Source of the DNA: Shinisaurus crocodilurus
Lineage: Eukaryota > Chordata > Lepidosauria > Squamata > Shinisauridae
DNA: 64,000 nt
Assembly: GCA_021292165.1 (NCBI GenBank)
Contig: CM037876.1
Span: 312,120,492 to 312,184,491 of the forward strand
Reading direction: 5' to 3'
Part shown: positions 63,821-64,000 of the stretch, in pieces
Position numbering within the stretch: the first letter of the stretch is position 1
How the letters are laid out: every line of letters starts with the position of its first letter
The notes under the pieces: generated by a model
Told to the model about the DNA's origin: nothing
Databases searched by the model: none
What the model saw: the letters and a program-made list of their open reading frames with translations, nothing else
Position numbers and translations under genes: made by a program

Positions 63821-64000
63821 ATGGACGCGGGCGCTTACCGGTGCAGCAGCAGCCGGAGCATCGAGGGCGGCCAGTCGGTGCTGCCCAGCTCGCTGCTCTT
63901 CGCGTCGGGGCTGCTGGGCAACGCGCTGGCGCTCGGGCTCCTGTGGAAGCACCAGCTGCGCGCCCGGCTGCAGCGCGGCGGAGGGCGGCCCCGCGCGTCC
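63821..64000 (+). CDS. PTGDR: PTGDR N-terminus (prostaglandin D2 receptor DP1), cut by window end
   Basis: Sixty codons in frame from ATG (CCCC before ATGG, reasonable start context) to the window edge. DP1 is a Gs-coupled rhodopsin-family receptor in the plasma membrane that binds prostaglandin D2 and raises cAMP. The extracellular start has YRC (residues 6-8) and SIEGGQS (13-19), matching the YRC...SVEKGNS pattern of mammalian DP1. Transmembrane helix 1 follows at about residues 22-42 with the diagnostic GLLGN (asparagine 34 is the helix-1 landmark), then a basic first intracellular loop (KHQLRARLQR). The closest alternative, PTGER2, has a different N-terminus and is the neighbouring gene in mammals. 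The rest of the gene lies beyond the right edge. Head-to-head position with NID2 agrees with mammalian synteny. Confidence 0.9.
   Translation, partial: MDAGAYRCSSSRSIEGGQSVLPSSLLFASGLLGNALALGLLWKHQLRARLQRGGGRPRAS

Noticed and set aside
63251..63952. 233-residue minus-strand open frame opposite PTGDR
   Set aside because: GC-driven shadow of the CpG island with low-complexity glycine/arginine sequence.

Overview
The window is vertebrate nuclear DNA, most likely from a squamate reptile (lizard or relative). This is inferred from the repeat content: CR1 and L2 LINEs, tRNA-headed and 5S-headed SINEs with sauropsid-type tails, several families of short hAT-like and Tigger-like MITEs, and abundant microsatellites. 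No prokaryotic features are present.

Only two protein-coding genes are supported, and both run off the window. On the minus strand are the first three coding exons of NID2 (nidogen-2, a basement-membrane glycoprotein): exon 1 at 12833-13042, exon 2 at 10187-10492 and exon 3 at 1517-1743. Their open frames and phases join cleanly at GT/AG splice sites, and a GC-rich promoter with CCAAT and GC boxes lies directly upstream. On the plus strand the last 180 bases (63821-64000) are the N-terminus of PTGDR, the prostaglandin D2 receptor DP1, inside its own CpG island. The genes are head to head with about 50.8 kb between start codons. The order and orientation match human chromosome 14q22 (NID2-PTGDR), so this is conserved synteny in a shorter interval. 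I found no third gene between them.

The intergenic space and the NID2 introns are a stratified transposon landscape. Highlights: (1) a 5' half of a Ty1/copia retrotransposon (36621-39138, minus strand) with gag, zinc knuckle, protease and GAG-pre-integrase regions, one in-frame stop, a 670-bp LTR, and a primer-binding site matching the anticodon arm of initiator tRNA-Met, the half-tRNA priming mode known from Drosophila copia; (2) a 616-bp solo LTR (33570-34185) with a perfect 5-bp target duplication, nested with a CR1 inside a SINE; (3) a 135-bp near-perfect hairpin MITE family with 66-bp arms and 8-bp target duplications, at least seven two-armed copies; (4) three copies of a 5S rRNA-headed, CR1-tailed SINE, one split by an 879-bp hAT element that carries a GC-rich, exon-like insert; (5) two hAT elements built around about two dozen GACTC/GAGTC motifs each; (6) four Tigger-like MITEs flanked by TA, two of them back to back.

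A 100-base N gap lies at 60955-61054 and truncates a CR1. Nothing here looks like a new gene system. The candidate novelties are transposon families and their structures. All family names rest on reading the sequence, without database searches.
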